NCBI RefSeq assembly: GCF_018881905.1
Contig: NZ_JACVPM010000001.1
Coordinates: 186,001 to 250,000 of the forward strand
Length of the DNA stretch: 64,000 nucleotides
Source: Polynucleobacter sp. MG-27-Goln-C1
Lineage (GTDB): Bacteria; Pseudomonadota; Gammaproteobacteria; Burkholderiales; Burkholderiaceae
Direction of reading: 5' to 3'
Part shown: piece after piece, positions 54,421 to 62,753 of the stretch
Position numbering within the stretch: position 1 is the stretch's first letter
Layout of the letters: each line of letters begins with the position of its first letter
Translations under genes and position numbers: made by a program
Notes under the pieces: model-generated
The model's input: the letters and a program-made list of their open reading frames with translations, nothing else
The model's database searches: none
Told to the model about the DNA's origin: nothing

Positions 54421-55464
54421 TTACTTCCGTTTTAATAAAAAGTAAGCGCCGGGCAATACCGATAAGACGGTAATGGCGCCATAGCTAATCGATGCTAATA
54501 CCGTCATGGAAGGACTTACACCCCACAATGCCAGTACAGAAGAGAGTGTTGCCTCGCGCAAGCCCCAGCCAGAAATGCTGATTGGTAACATTAGCAAGAG
54601 ACTCAATGCAGGCAAGCCAATCATGAGGGCTTCAATCGGCGCATCTACTCCATAGGCCTTGAGGCAGAAGAGCAGCGTCAAAATCGTGAGCGAATGAATG
54701 CCGATCGCAAATGCGGCTTGAGCCACATTCATGGGCCAAGAAAAAGCCAGCTTAATGCCAGGCAGTGCGTGATTCATTTGCAGGCGATCCAGTAACTTTT
54801 GCAAGAGATTGCAGCTAGGGCCCCAAGCTAAAATCGCTGCAAGCAATAAACCCGACAAAATCATGATGCCAGTGACGGCATAGCCCAAGTCTGTTCCCCA
54901 GGCGGCTAAGGTAGCGCCACCCAAAATAAGTCCCAACCCACCGAGTAAATTATTTCCAGCTAGGCCAAGCAGTCGGTCGACTAGAACCATGGAAAAACTC
55001 AAGCGCAGTTTAGGAGTGGCATGCTCTAAGTCAACGGAGTGATGAAGTTCTGCGTCAAGCTCTTTTGCTTCACTTAATTTGCCACTGCTATTTAAATGGG
55101 TCGCAGTAATAGCGCGATAGCTATCACCACCAAGCGTACTCGGCAATCCTTGATTGATCAGTCCGCCAGCAAAGTAGAGTGCTACAAAATTGATGAGGCT
55201 TCCCTGAAACCCAACTTTGCGCATTAAGAATCCCCAGCGCAGGCCACCGCAAATAAATGCTGAGAGCATCATCAAGCCAGCCGCTAAAAACCACCAAGGC
55301 TGCATCTGAATATCAGAATCTAGGAGTGCGTGCCAATCAATTCCGCTTGTAGCTTTCCAAAGGAGGGCTACTGATAGCAAAATGCGAATCGTGGGCCAAG
55401 TACGTTTGAGAATTGCTTTCCATCCTGGTGTGGCTTTTGGGGTAGCTTGGGGTTGTGAACTCAT
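54421..55464 (-). CDS. UPF0104 / LPG-synthase-type membrane protein
   Basis: Polytopic membrane protein of the AglD/MprF transmembrane family (lysylphosphatidylglycerol synthase TM region). 347 residues, about eight hydrophobic segments, with the family block FAGGLINQGLPSTLGGDSYR (about residues 95-114) and LPISISGWGLREATLSSVLA. It lacks the soluble aminoacyltransferase domain of MprF, so it is more likely a lipid flippase- or polysaccharide-associated protein. The region between residues 115 and 160 is a hydrophilic loop. Confidence 0.85.
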   Translation of the reverse strand: MSSQPQATPKATPGWKAILKRTWPTIRILLSVALLWKATSGIDWHALLDSDIQMQPWWFLAAGLMMLSAFICGGLRWGFLMRKVGFQGSLINFVALYFAGGLINQGLPSTLGGDSYRAITATHLNSSGKLSEAKELDAELHHSVDLEHATPKLRLSFSMVLVDRLLGLAGNNLLGGLGLILGGATLAAWGTDLGYAVTGIMILSGLLLAAILAWGPSCNLLQKLLDRLQMNHALPGIKLAFSWPMNVAQAAFAIGIHSLTILTLLFCLKAYGVDAPIEALMIGLPALSLLLMLPISISGWGLREATLSSVLALWGVSPSMTVLASISYGAITVLSVLPGAYFLLKRK

Positions 55465-55512
55465 AGGCGTAAGGATAATGCCTTGAGAGTCTAAGGTCTT
55501 GAATTTGGGGAA

Positions 55513-57012
55513 TTAACGTGCCATCCCAGCATCCTGCCAGTTGCGGCAAAGGCTATAGTCAAATTTAGACAAAACCTGCCCAAATCGGATGATTTCTAGG
55601 CTATCTAAGGGCTCACATGCCTCAAAGGCCAGATTGCCTCCAATTGGGGGCTTAAATGCCATTCCTGACCAGTTGATTAGCAAGACGCTTGCTCCGGCTG
55701 GCAATTGCCCAAACCAGAAATCAAATTGATCCTGGCGTTGGTCCAGCACAAAGACTGGGAGTGGTTGTGTATACCAAGCGGCACGGCTAGCCAAAGTCCA
55801 GTTTTGTACTGCGATACCGTTTGCTTTGGTCGCTTCTGCTAATTGAGCAGCTTTCTGACCGGCAAGCTTCCACCCATAGAGATCGGCAATTGGATTGGAT
55901 TTAATGGCAGCAGTATTCACGCCCCCAGTCAAAACGTACCCAAAGCCTAGCAAGCAAATCAGTATCTGCCCAACAAGCAAAATGCGAATGGCCATGCGTT
56001 GTTGCAAAGCCCAGGCCTTGGCTAGACCAATGCCGGCAAATGGCGCCAGACAAAACCAAGCTGGTGTAGTCCAGTGTGGCAGGCTGCCGCCCCCGGATAG
56101 TGCGGTAAAAATCATGAAGGGAATTGCGAAGAAGCTAAGTAAAGCAATAAGAACGAACTTGTGCGAGTGGAGACAATTCCTCAGAAATGTATAGCTACCT
56201 AAAAGCAATAGAGGGCCAAAGCACGCAATCTGAATACCCACAAAAGCGGCAACTCTGCGCCATGCCCAGGTGCCGCCACTGCCATGAGCAATTTGATATT
56301 TGAACGAGATCCAATCATTGACCCAGTTCCAATACAAGACCGGAGTAATTAAGATCAAGGCGATGACTACAGCAATCCAGAAACCAGCTTTGGTGATCCA
56401 GGCTTTTTTGGGTGAGGCTAAGAAAACGAAGAGCAAAGCAAATGCAGTAAATGCAGCGGTGTACTTGCTCAGTCCTGCCAAACCTAATAGCAAGCCGGTA
56501 ACGATCCAGTCCGTAATGGAGAAGTGATCTTTTCGAGTCCAACGCAAAGCCATCAACATTAGCCCAAGACTTAAGGGGGCAAGAAGGGTATCGGGCAAAA
56601 GACCAATTGCTAAAACATGGGGTAGTGGCGCTGCAATGATTCCTAAAACGGCCATGAGCCCACAAAGGTTGGCTGATGGAAGGGTGGTGGTTAAGTAGCC
56701 AGCATTACGCCCCTGAATGAAGCGATGAATTTCTAGCGTGACTTGATATACCAAGAAAGCAGAAAGAACCCATAGCAATTCCGGAATGAGACGAATGATC
56801 CCTTCGGATGAGGTCAGGGTAACCAGTGGCCACTGTATCCAGCCCACTAGTGGTGGATGATCAAAGTAACTCCAGGCAAGGTGTTTGGCATATAAAGCGT
56901 AATGGGCTTCGTCGACAGAGAATTCAATCGAGAAGCCGAGAGCAAAATGCACCACTGCAGCAATGCAGATGCTGATAGCGGCCCAGCTAGAGGGTGATTG
57001 ATGGCGCATCAT
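55513..57012 (-). CDS. ArnT-like GT39 membrane glycosyltransferase
   Basis: Polytopic glycosyltransferase of the PMT/ArnT (GT39, PF13231) family that uses a polyprenyl-phosphate sugar donor. 499 residues, about ten to twelve membrane segments, with the first-loop acidic motif in VDEAHYALYAKHLAWSYFDH followed by PPLVGWIQ. C-terminal soluble domain about 400-499. Could add a sugar to lipid A or another lipid-linked glycan. First gene of the minus-strand cluster. Confidence 0.87.
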   Translation of the reverse strand: MMRHQSPSSWAAISICIAAVVHFALGFSIEFSVDEAHYALYAKHLAWSYFDHPPLVGWIQWPLVTLTSSEGIIRLIPELLWVLSAFLVYQVTLEIHRFIQGRNAGYLTTTLPSANLCGLMAVLGIIAAPLPHVLAIGLLPDTLLAPLSLGLMLMALRWTRKDHFSITDWIVTGLLLGLAGLSKYTAAFTAFALLFVFLASPKKAWITKAGFWIAVVIALILITPVLYWNWVNDWISFKYQIAHGSGGTWAWRRVAAFVGIQIACFGPLLLLGSYTFLRNCLHSHKFVLIALLSFFAIPFMIFTALSGGGSLPHWTTPAWFCLAPFAGIGLAKAWALQQRMAIRILLVGQILICLLGFGYVLTGGVNTAAIKSNPIADLYGWKLAGQKAAQLAEATKANGIAVQNWTLASRAAWYTQPLPVFVLDQRQDQFDFWFGQLPAGASVLLINWSGMAFKPPIGGNLAFEACEPLDSLEIIRFGQVLSKFDYSLCRNWQDAGMAR

Positions 57013-57056
57013 CTGATTTTAGACTTAGGACCCCATTCTTTGGGACAATTCAAGTG

Positions 57057-57863
57057 ATGTTTATAAAAAACCGCTTTCGATCCCTGCTGCTGTTGACGGC
57101 TATAGCCACCTTATTGTCAGGTTGTGCTGGCTTGACTGGGAACTCGATTGAGAATGAGGCGGGTCAAGCATTTAATGCTGATCAGTTGCCCGCCCAAGAG
57201 GACTTACCGAAATTCTCCGCTGAGAAGCCGCGAGATGGCATGCCAGATGGTTGGCACTTCTATCGCATTGCCCCTTATAAGAAGAACACCATTTACCGTC
57301 TTGAGAAATATCAAGGCCGTACAGTACTGGCCGCTAATTCCAAAACATCAGCATCTGGTCTGGCAGTAAAGCTTCGCCCGCGCTCCGCACAAAATTTATG
57401 GCTTCAGTGGGAATGGAAGGCGGTAGGTGCAATGCCGCAAGCGGACAATGCTGACAGTCAGAGTGACGATGCACCACTTCGTATCTTGGTAGCTTTTGAT
57501 GGCAATAAATCCAAACTTCCTTTAAAAGAAAAACTCACCTTTGAGATGGCCAGTTTAATTAGTGGTCAAGAAATGCCGTATGCCACAGTGATGTATATCT
57601 GGTCAGGCAAAAATTCAGTCAACACGGTTTTAAACAATGCTCACACCTCACGCGTCAAGATGATTGTGGTTGACTCGGGCTGGGATAACTTGGGTGAGTG
57701 GCGCAAGCACGAACGAGATTTAGCGGCGGACTACAAGTTGGCCTATGGGGAAGTACCAGGCAATGTCATTGGCATTGCACTCTTGACTGATACCGATAAC
57801 ACCAAATCAGAAACTCGCGCCCTTTATGGCGATATTGAGTTAGTGCGCAAGAACCCCAAATAA
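57057..57863 (+). CDS. DUF3047 lipoprotein
   Basis: DUF3047 family, unknown function. Start set at ATG 57057, which puts a clean lipoprotein signal at the N-terminus (LLLLTAIATLLSGCAG, lipobox LSGC); a longer frame from 56994 would overlap the opposite-strand GT39 start. 268 residues. Family blocks are DGWHFYRIAPYKKNTIY and WLQWEWKAVGAMPQAD, ending IGIALLTDTDNTKSETRALY. It faces copA with one base between the stops. Confidence 0.85.
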   Translation: MFIKNRFRSLLLLTAIATLLSGCAGLTGNSIENEAGQAFNADQLPAQEDLPKFSAEKPRDGMPDGWHFYRIAPYKKNTIYRLEKYQGRTVLAANSKTSASGLAVKLRPRSAQNLWLQWEWKAVGAMPQADNADSQSDDAPLRILVAFDGNKSKLPLKEKLTFEMASLISGQEMPYATVMYIWSGKNSVNTVLNNAHTSRVKMIVVDSGWDNLGEWRKHERDLAADYKLAYGEVPGNVIGIALLTDTDNTKSETRALYGDIELVRKNPK

Positions 57864-57864
57864 C

Positions 57865-60153
57865 TTAAGAGTGCTGAGGACGCCAACGCTTCAGAAGCAG
57901 GGCGTTACTCAAAACGCAAAAGCTAGAAAGCGCCATTGCACTACCAGCTAGCATGGGGGATAGGTAACCCAGGGCTGCCATCGGGATACCAATCGTATTA
58001 AATGCAAACGCCCAAAATAAATTTTGACGAATCTTGCCCCAAGTCTTTTTGGAGATATCAATTGCATCTGCAACTAAAGTGGGATCGCCGCGCATTAAGG
58101 TAATGCCAGCAGCTTGCATTGCTACATCGGTCCCGGTAGACATTGCCATACCAACATCTGCCATCGCTAAGGCTGGAGCGTCGTTAACACCATCGCCAAC
58201 CATTGCAACAAAGTGTTTTTTACCAGTAGCTGGACCCTGCAGTTTTTGAATAATCTCTGCTTTATTGCCTGGCATGATTTGGGCAAAGACTTCATCAATG
58301 CCGATTGTTTTTCCTACTCGGGTAGCTGCAGCCAAGTTATCACCAGATAGCATCACCGTCCGAATATGCAATACGTGAAGCGCATCGACTGCCGATTTAG
58401 CGTTTGCCTTAAGCTCATCCCCAAAAGCAATGACGGCAATTGGGGTCGGCACATCTCGATCCTTAATGCCTAAGCTCATCAAAACTGAAACAGTCTGACC
58501 CTGCTCAAAACAGGCCTGGGCTTTTTGTAAAACAATATCGTGCTGAGAACTTCCCTCGAGGGAGGCTACACTCTGCAAGCGCAGCGTCTGATTGGCAAAG
58601 GGGCCGGAACTTGGAGCGCCTTCAATGCCAATGCCGGGCAATCCTTTGCTGGATGAAGTTGCAATAGGTACGACACCTTTTGCTTTTGCGGCATCAAGTA
58701 GAGCTTTAGCCAAGGGGTGCTCACTTCCCAATTGCAAGCCCGCAGCAGTCGCGAGGATTTGGTCTTCGTCGGCAAATGACTGATTAAAAGGAAGTAGAGC
58801 CAGCATGCGTGGCTTGCCAATCGTTAATGTCCCGGTCTTATCAAACGCAACGATATCGAGTCGGTGTGCCAACTCCAGTACCTGCGGATCCTTAATCAGA
58901 ATGCCAAAGCGTGCAGCTATGCCAGTGCCTGCCATGATTGCGGCTGGAGTAGCCAGACCAAGTGCGCAAGGGCAAGCAATGACCAGAACGGATACGGCGC
59001 GCAAGATGGCGATGGAGATGGAGTCTAAGTAAAGCCAGTTGCCGATGCCAGTGATGAGCGCAAGAATAATCACGGTAGGAACAAAGATTGCACTCACCCG
59101 ATCAACTAACTTTTGAATCGGCGCTTTTTGAGTTTGCGCTTCCTCTACTAAATTAATGATTTGTGAGAGTACGCTTTCAACGCCGACTGCTTCAGCTTTT
59201 ACAACCAGGACGCCTTCACCATTTAAGGCTCCCCCAATAACTTTTGAGTCCAATCCCTTTTTAACGGGCGCACTTTCGCCTGTGAGCAGGGATTCATCTA
59301 CATGGCTCGCACCAAACAGAATGAAGCCATCAACTGGAATGCGTTCACCGGGGAGTATCAAAACTCGATCACCTGGAAGTACTTGACCCAAAGGTAGGTC
59401 GCGGTATTGATTCGTGCCGACACCTAGATTCATTTGGAGATCAACATCAGCACTCAAAACTTTTGCATGCTCAGGCCAGAGTTTTTGCAGGGCGCGAATG
59501 GCTTCGCTGGTTTGTTGCTTAGCACGTGCCTCCAACCATTTACCTAATAAGACCATGCAAATAATGACCGCTGATCCCTCAAAGTAAAGTTCATGTGCGT
59601 GACTGGATGTGAGCAAGATGTAGAGGCTGAGTCCGTAGGCTGCGCTAGTACCGAGTGCCACCAGTAGATCCATATTGCCCGCGCCAGCCATCAAGGATTT
59701 GAAACCGGCCTTGTAAAAGCGCCATCCCAAGACAAATTGCACTGGCGTCGCCAAAGCCAATTGCCACCAGCCAGATAAAGACCAATGAACGCCAAAGGGC
59801 ATCACAAACATGGGGAAGAAGAGGGGCGCGGAAAGCAAAAAGCTCAAGATGACGCGACCCAATCCATCGGCAGCCCAAAATGACTTGGTCATCTTCTGGT
59901 CTAAATTACCTTTAGCTGAACTCTCTTTAGCCTCGTACCCCGTTTTTTGAACCAGCGCGATGATCTCAGCTAAGCTGGATGAGCCGTTTTTTATTCGAAC
60001 TCTTGCCTGTTCGGTAGCCAGATTGACGGAAGCTGCCTCAACTCCGGGAATCTTATCCAAAGCCTTCTCTACCCTGCTGACGCAAGAGGCACAGGTCATG
60101 CCACCGATATCGAGGCTAAAAAACTCTGAATTACTGGATTCTGAGGGGGTCAT
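57865..60153 (-). CDS. copA: Copper-exporting P1B-type ATPase
   Basis: Pumps Cu(I) out of the cytoplasm. 762 residues with one N-terminal heavy-metal domain (DIGGMTCASCVSRVEKALD), the transmembrane CPC site (VIACPCALGLATPAAIMAG), the phosphorylation motif AFDKTGTLTIGKPR and the hinge block MVGDGVNDAPALAMADVGMA. Eight transmembrane segments in the usual pattern. Divergent from a 64-residue copper chaperone gene; the intergenic region shows no convincing CueR box. Confidence 0.93.
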   Translation of the reverse strand: MTPSESSNSEFFSLDIGGMTCASCVSRVEKALDKIPGVEAASVNLATEQARVRIKNGSSSLAEIIALVQKTGYEAKESSAKGNLDQKMTKSFWAADGLGRVILSFLLSAPLFFPMFVMPFGVHWSLSGWWQLALATPVQFVLGWRFYKAGFKSLMAGAGNMDLLVALGTSAAYGLSLYILLTSSHAHELYFEGSAVIICMVLLGKWLEARAKQQTSEAIRALQKLWPEHAKVLSADVDLQMNLGVGTNQYRDLPLGQVLPGDRVLILPGERIPVDGFILFGASHVDESLLTGESAPVKKGLDSKVIGGALNGEGVLVVKAEAVGVESVLSQIINLVEEAQTQKAPIQKLVDRVSAIFVPTVIILALITGIGNWLYLDSISIAILRAVSVLVIACPCALGLATPAAIMAGTGIAARFGILIKDPQVLELAHRLDIVAFDKTGTLTIGKPRMLALLPFNQSFADEDQILATAAGLQLGSEHPLAKALLDAAKAKGVVPIATSSSKGLPGIGIEGAPSSGPFANQTLRLQSVASLEGSSQHDIVLQKAQACFEQGQTVSVLMSLGIKDRDVPTPIAVIAFGDELKANAKSAVDALHVLHIRTVMLSGDNLAAATRVGKTIGIDEVFAQIMPGNKAEIIQKLQGPATGKKHFVAMVGDGVNDAPALAMADVGMAMSTGTDVAMQAAGITLMRGDPTLVADAIDISKKTWGKIRQNLFWAFAFNTIGIPMAALGYLSPMLAGSAMALSSFCVLSNALLLKRWRPQHS

Positions 60154-60226
60154 GTAGAAGATAATCTACCGTAAGGTGAAAAAAGGCCATCAACAACCGT
60201 ATTTTGACAGTTTTTAAGGGGTAGCT

Positions 60227-60421
60227 ATGTTTACTTTGAAGGTATCAGGCATGACTTGTGGTGGCTGTATCAATGCAGTCACACGCGCAGTTCAAGCTCA
60301 GGATCCCCAGGCTCAGGTTCAGGCGGACTTGGCGACCCAGCAAGTGACGCTTGAAACAACCCTTTCTCCCGAATTAGCTGCTGGGCTCATAACAGAAGCT
60401 GGATTTCCAGTATCTCAATAA
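60227..60421 (+). CDS. copZ: Heavy-metal-binding chaperone, CopZ-like
   Basis: Single HMA domain of 64 residues, beta-alpha-beta-beta-alpha-beta, with the metal motif SGMTCGGCINAVTRAV (CXXC at residues 11-14). It likely delivers Cu(I) to CopA or buffers it. Shine-Dalgarno-like AAGGGGTAG precedes the ATG. Divergent from copA, 73 bases away. Confidence 0.85.
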   Translation: MFTLKVSGMTCGGCINAVTRAVQAQDPQAQVQADLATQQVTLETTLSPELAAGLITEAGFPVSQ

Positions 60422-60548
60422 GCCTAAAATCCGGCTTTAGCAATTTTTTGCATGTGCGGTTAACCTACCCACTATCCCATTTTTCGCAATAAGACTAAAT
60501 AAAAGATTGAGTGCCCATTAGTGGGTTAGCTCTTCATAGGAGGAAGTT

Positions 60549-61637
60549 GTGGCACTTACTGTTGAGGCTGTACAAGCAGCATTAAAGGGTTTAATTGACC
60601 CAAATACACAAATCGATTTTGTGTCGGCCAAGAGCGTCAAAAATCTAAAAGTAGATGGCGGCGATATTAGCCTGGACATTGTTTTGGGTTATCCAGCAAA
60701 AAGTCAGTTCGACTCCATTCGTAAATCCGTGATTGCTGTGCTCCGTGAGTTACCTGATGTTAAAAATGTCAGCGTCAATGTCAGTAGTCAAATCGTTGCG
60801 CATGCCGTGCAACGCGGCGTCAAGCTATTGCCAAATGTAAAAAATATTATTGCTGTTGCCAGTGGTAAGGGCGGTGTTGGCAAATCAACTACCGCAGTCA
60901 ACCTAGCTTTGGCCTTAGCTGCTGAAGGTGCACAAGTCGGTATGTTGGATGCGGATATCTACGGCCCAAGTCAGCCGATGATGCTAGGTATTACTGGCAG
61001 ACCAGAATCCATTGAAGAAAATACGATGGAGCCAATGGAAGGCCACGGCCTTCAAGCAAGCTCTATTGGTTTCTTAATCGATGATGATGCGCCGATGGTG
61101 TGGCGTGGCCCCATGGTGACATCTGCTTTAGAGCAATTGCTGCGTCAAACTCGTTGGCGTGATCTGGATTACCTGATTGTGGATATGCCCCCAGGTACTG
61201 GCGATATTCAGTTAACACTGGCCCAAAAGGTGCCCGTCACCGGCGCCGTCATCGTGACCACTCCTCAAGATATAGCTTTGCTGGATGCGCGTAAGGGCTT
61301 AAAAATGTTTGAGAAGGTTGGTGTGCCGATCGTGGGCATCATCGAAAATATGAGCACCTATGTCTGCCCAAGTTGCGGTCATGAGGAGCATGTGTTCGGT
61401 ACTGGCGGTGGTCAAAAGATGTGCAAAGAATACGGCGTTGATTTCTTGGGTGACTTACCACTGAATTTATCGATTCGTGAGCAAGCGGATGCAGGTCGTC
61501 CAACAGTGGTAGCGGATCCTGATGGCGCGATCAGTGCAATTTATAAGACGATTGCAAGACGAGTGGCTATCAAAGTGGCAGCGCTTTCAAAAGACATGAG
61601 CAGTAAATTTCCTAACATCGTGGTTCAGAACACCTAA
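60549..61637 (+). CDS. apbC: Iron-sulfur cluster carrier Mrp/ApbC
   Basis: P-loop ATPase that carries and transfers iron-sulfur clusters. 362 residues: N-terminal MIP18/DUF59-like domain (about 1-95), deviant Walker A ASGKGGVGKSTTAVNLALAL, and the CXXC in VCPSCGHEEH. The GTG start at 60549 is preceded by AGGAGGAAG. Directly upstream of DUF3305, DUF3306 and a polyferredoxin, all Fe-S related, with seven bases to the next start. Confidence 0.95.
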   Translation: MALTVEAVQAALKGLIDPNTQIDFVSAKSVKNLKVDGGDISLDIVLGYPAKSQFDSIRKSVIAVLRELPDVKNVSVNVSSQIVAHAVQRGVKLLPNVKNIIAVASGKGGVGKSTTAVNLALALAAEGAQVGMLDADIYGPSQPMMLGITGRPESIEENTMEPMEGHGLQASSIGFLIDDDAPMVWRGPMVTSALEQLLRQTRWRDLDYLIVDMPPGTGDIQLTLAQKVPVTGAVIVTTPQDIALLDARKGLKMFEKVGVPIVGIIENMSTYVCPSCGHEEHVFGTGGGQKMCKEYGVDFLGDLPLNLSIREQADAGRPTVVADPDGAISAIYKTIARRVAIKVAALSKDMSSKFPNIVVQNT

Positions 61638-61643
61638 GGCCTT

Positions 61644-62183
61644 ATGCGTTTTGCAGTTCTCATGCGTAAGCAGTTTATTGATAACCCCTGGATTTCATAT
61701 CGGTGGGCGCCGCAGGAGGTGTTGCCGGATTTTGGGCAATTTAATAATGCACTCGGCGAAGAGAACAAAATCACTGGTCAGTTTCTAGGGCGCGATGATC
61801 AAGGTGAGTCTTGGTTATTTACCGGCTATGAACTCAGTCTTTTCCCTGACGAGGGTGAAGGCTATTACCTAAATCTCTCGGCTACTCAACCCTGTTGGTT
61901 TGTAATGTGGCGTTTAGAGGAAGATATCGAACGCTACATTGATGCTCAGTCTATCGAGCTAGCTAAATCTGAAGTGACCATGGCGGTTCCTCACCGCATT
62001 AGTGTTAGTTACAACGAAGCAGGGCGTTTATTAGATGGTGGTGAGTCAGTGGACAACATTCCTCTGTCTTCAGAGCATGCATCTTGGTTGCAAGAATATG
62101 TTAACGAGAATTATCGCCCTGAGCCTAAAAAGCGTCATCGCCCTGAATCATTCAAGGGTGCCAATCGCGGGACGGAAGACTAA
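61644..62183 (+). CDS. DUF3305 protein
   Basis: Short soluble protein of DUF3305 (179 residues), unknown function, usually adjacent to DUF3306 and formate dehydrogenase genes. N-terminus MRFAVLMRKQFIDNPWISYR is characteristic, followed by FTGYELSLFPDEGEGYYLNL and a basic C-terminal tail. Stop overlaps the DUF3306 start by one base. Inferred role: assembly or regulation of formate dehydrogenase. Confidence 0.85.
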   Translation: MRFAVLMRKQFIDNPWISYRWAPQEVLPDFGQFNNALGEENKITGQFLGRDDQGESWLFTGYELSLFPDEGEGYYLNLSATQPCWFVMWRLEEDIERYIDAQSIELAKSEVTMAVPHRISVSYNEAGRLLDGGESVDNIPLSSEHASWLQEYVNENYRPEPKKRHRPESFKGANRGTED

Positions 62184-62743
62184 TGGCTGGCGGATTTCTG
62201 AATCGTTGGTCGCGCCTCAAGTCTGGAGAGCAGATTGAGCCTGCGAAAAAAACAGCTGATCATGCGAAGCAAGAATTAGCATCAAGCCCAGAGGTAAAAA
62301 AGCCTGATGCAGACATTCAAGATGCTCCCCCATCTGCAACCCTAGATGATGTAGAGAAGATAGATCGTCTTGCTCCAGACTTCTCCGCTTTTATGAAGCC
62401 GGATGTAGATCCTGCAGTTCAGCAGGCAGCCATGAAAAAGATGTTCTCTGATCCACACTTCAATGTAATGGATGGCCTCGATATCTATATTGATGATTAC
62501 TCTAAGCCGGACCCTATTCCACTGGAAATGCTCAAGCGTATGGTGCAATCCGACATGCTCAACATTTTCCGTAAAGATAATGCCGATGAAGCCCCGGGCA
62601 CTCAAACTACTGCCAATAAAGAATCCGAACCAGAAGAGCAGGCTTTACCCCTAAGTCCTCAGACTGATTTAACATCCACACCATTGCCTATTCAGGAAGT
62701 GGGGGATAAGGATCCCTTGCCCGTGGATAAGAAAACCAGTTAA
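62183..62743 (+). CDS. DUF3306 protein
   Basis: DUF3306 family (186 residues), unknown function, partner of DUF3305. N-terminus MAGGFLNRWSRLKSGEQIEP is typical; a middle block holds DFSAFMKPDVDPAVQQAAMK and PHFNVMDGLDIYIDDYSKPD, and the C-terminal 50 residues are low complexity. No signal peptide. One-base overlap with DUF3305 and ten bases to the ferredoxin gene. Confidence 0.85.
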   Translation: MAGGFLNRWSRLKSGEQIEPAKKTADHAKQELASSPEVKKPDADIQDAPPSATLDDVEKIDRLAPDFSAFMKPDVDPAVQQAAMKKMFSDPHFNVMDGLDIYIDDYSKPDPIPLEMLKRMVQSDMLNIFRKDNADEAPGTQTTANKESEPEEQALPLSPQTDLTSTPLPIQEVGDKDPLPVDKKTS

Positions 62744-62753
62744 GAAGAAATCA

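Noticed and set aside
60154-60226. CueR/MerR-type operator between copA and copZ
   Set aside because: Only a short GTAGA/TCTAC repeat at 60154-60169 is present; the ACCTTCC-type half sites of copper regulators are missing.
60424-60448. Terminator after copZ (CTAAA/TTTAG with T run)
   Set aside because: Five A/T-rich pairs with a seven-base loop is too weak to support.
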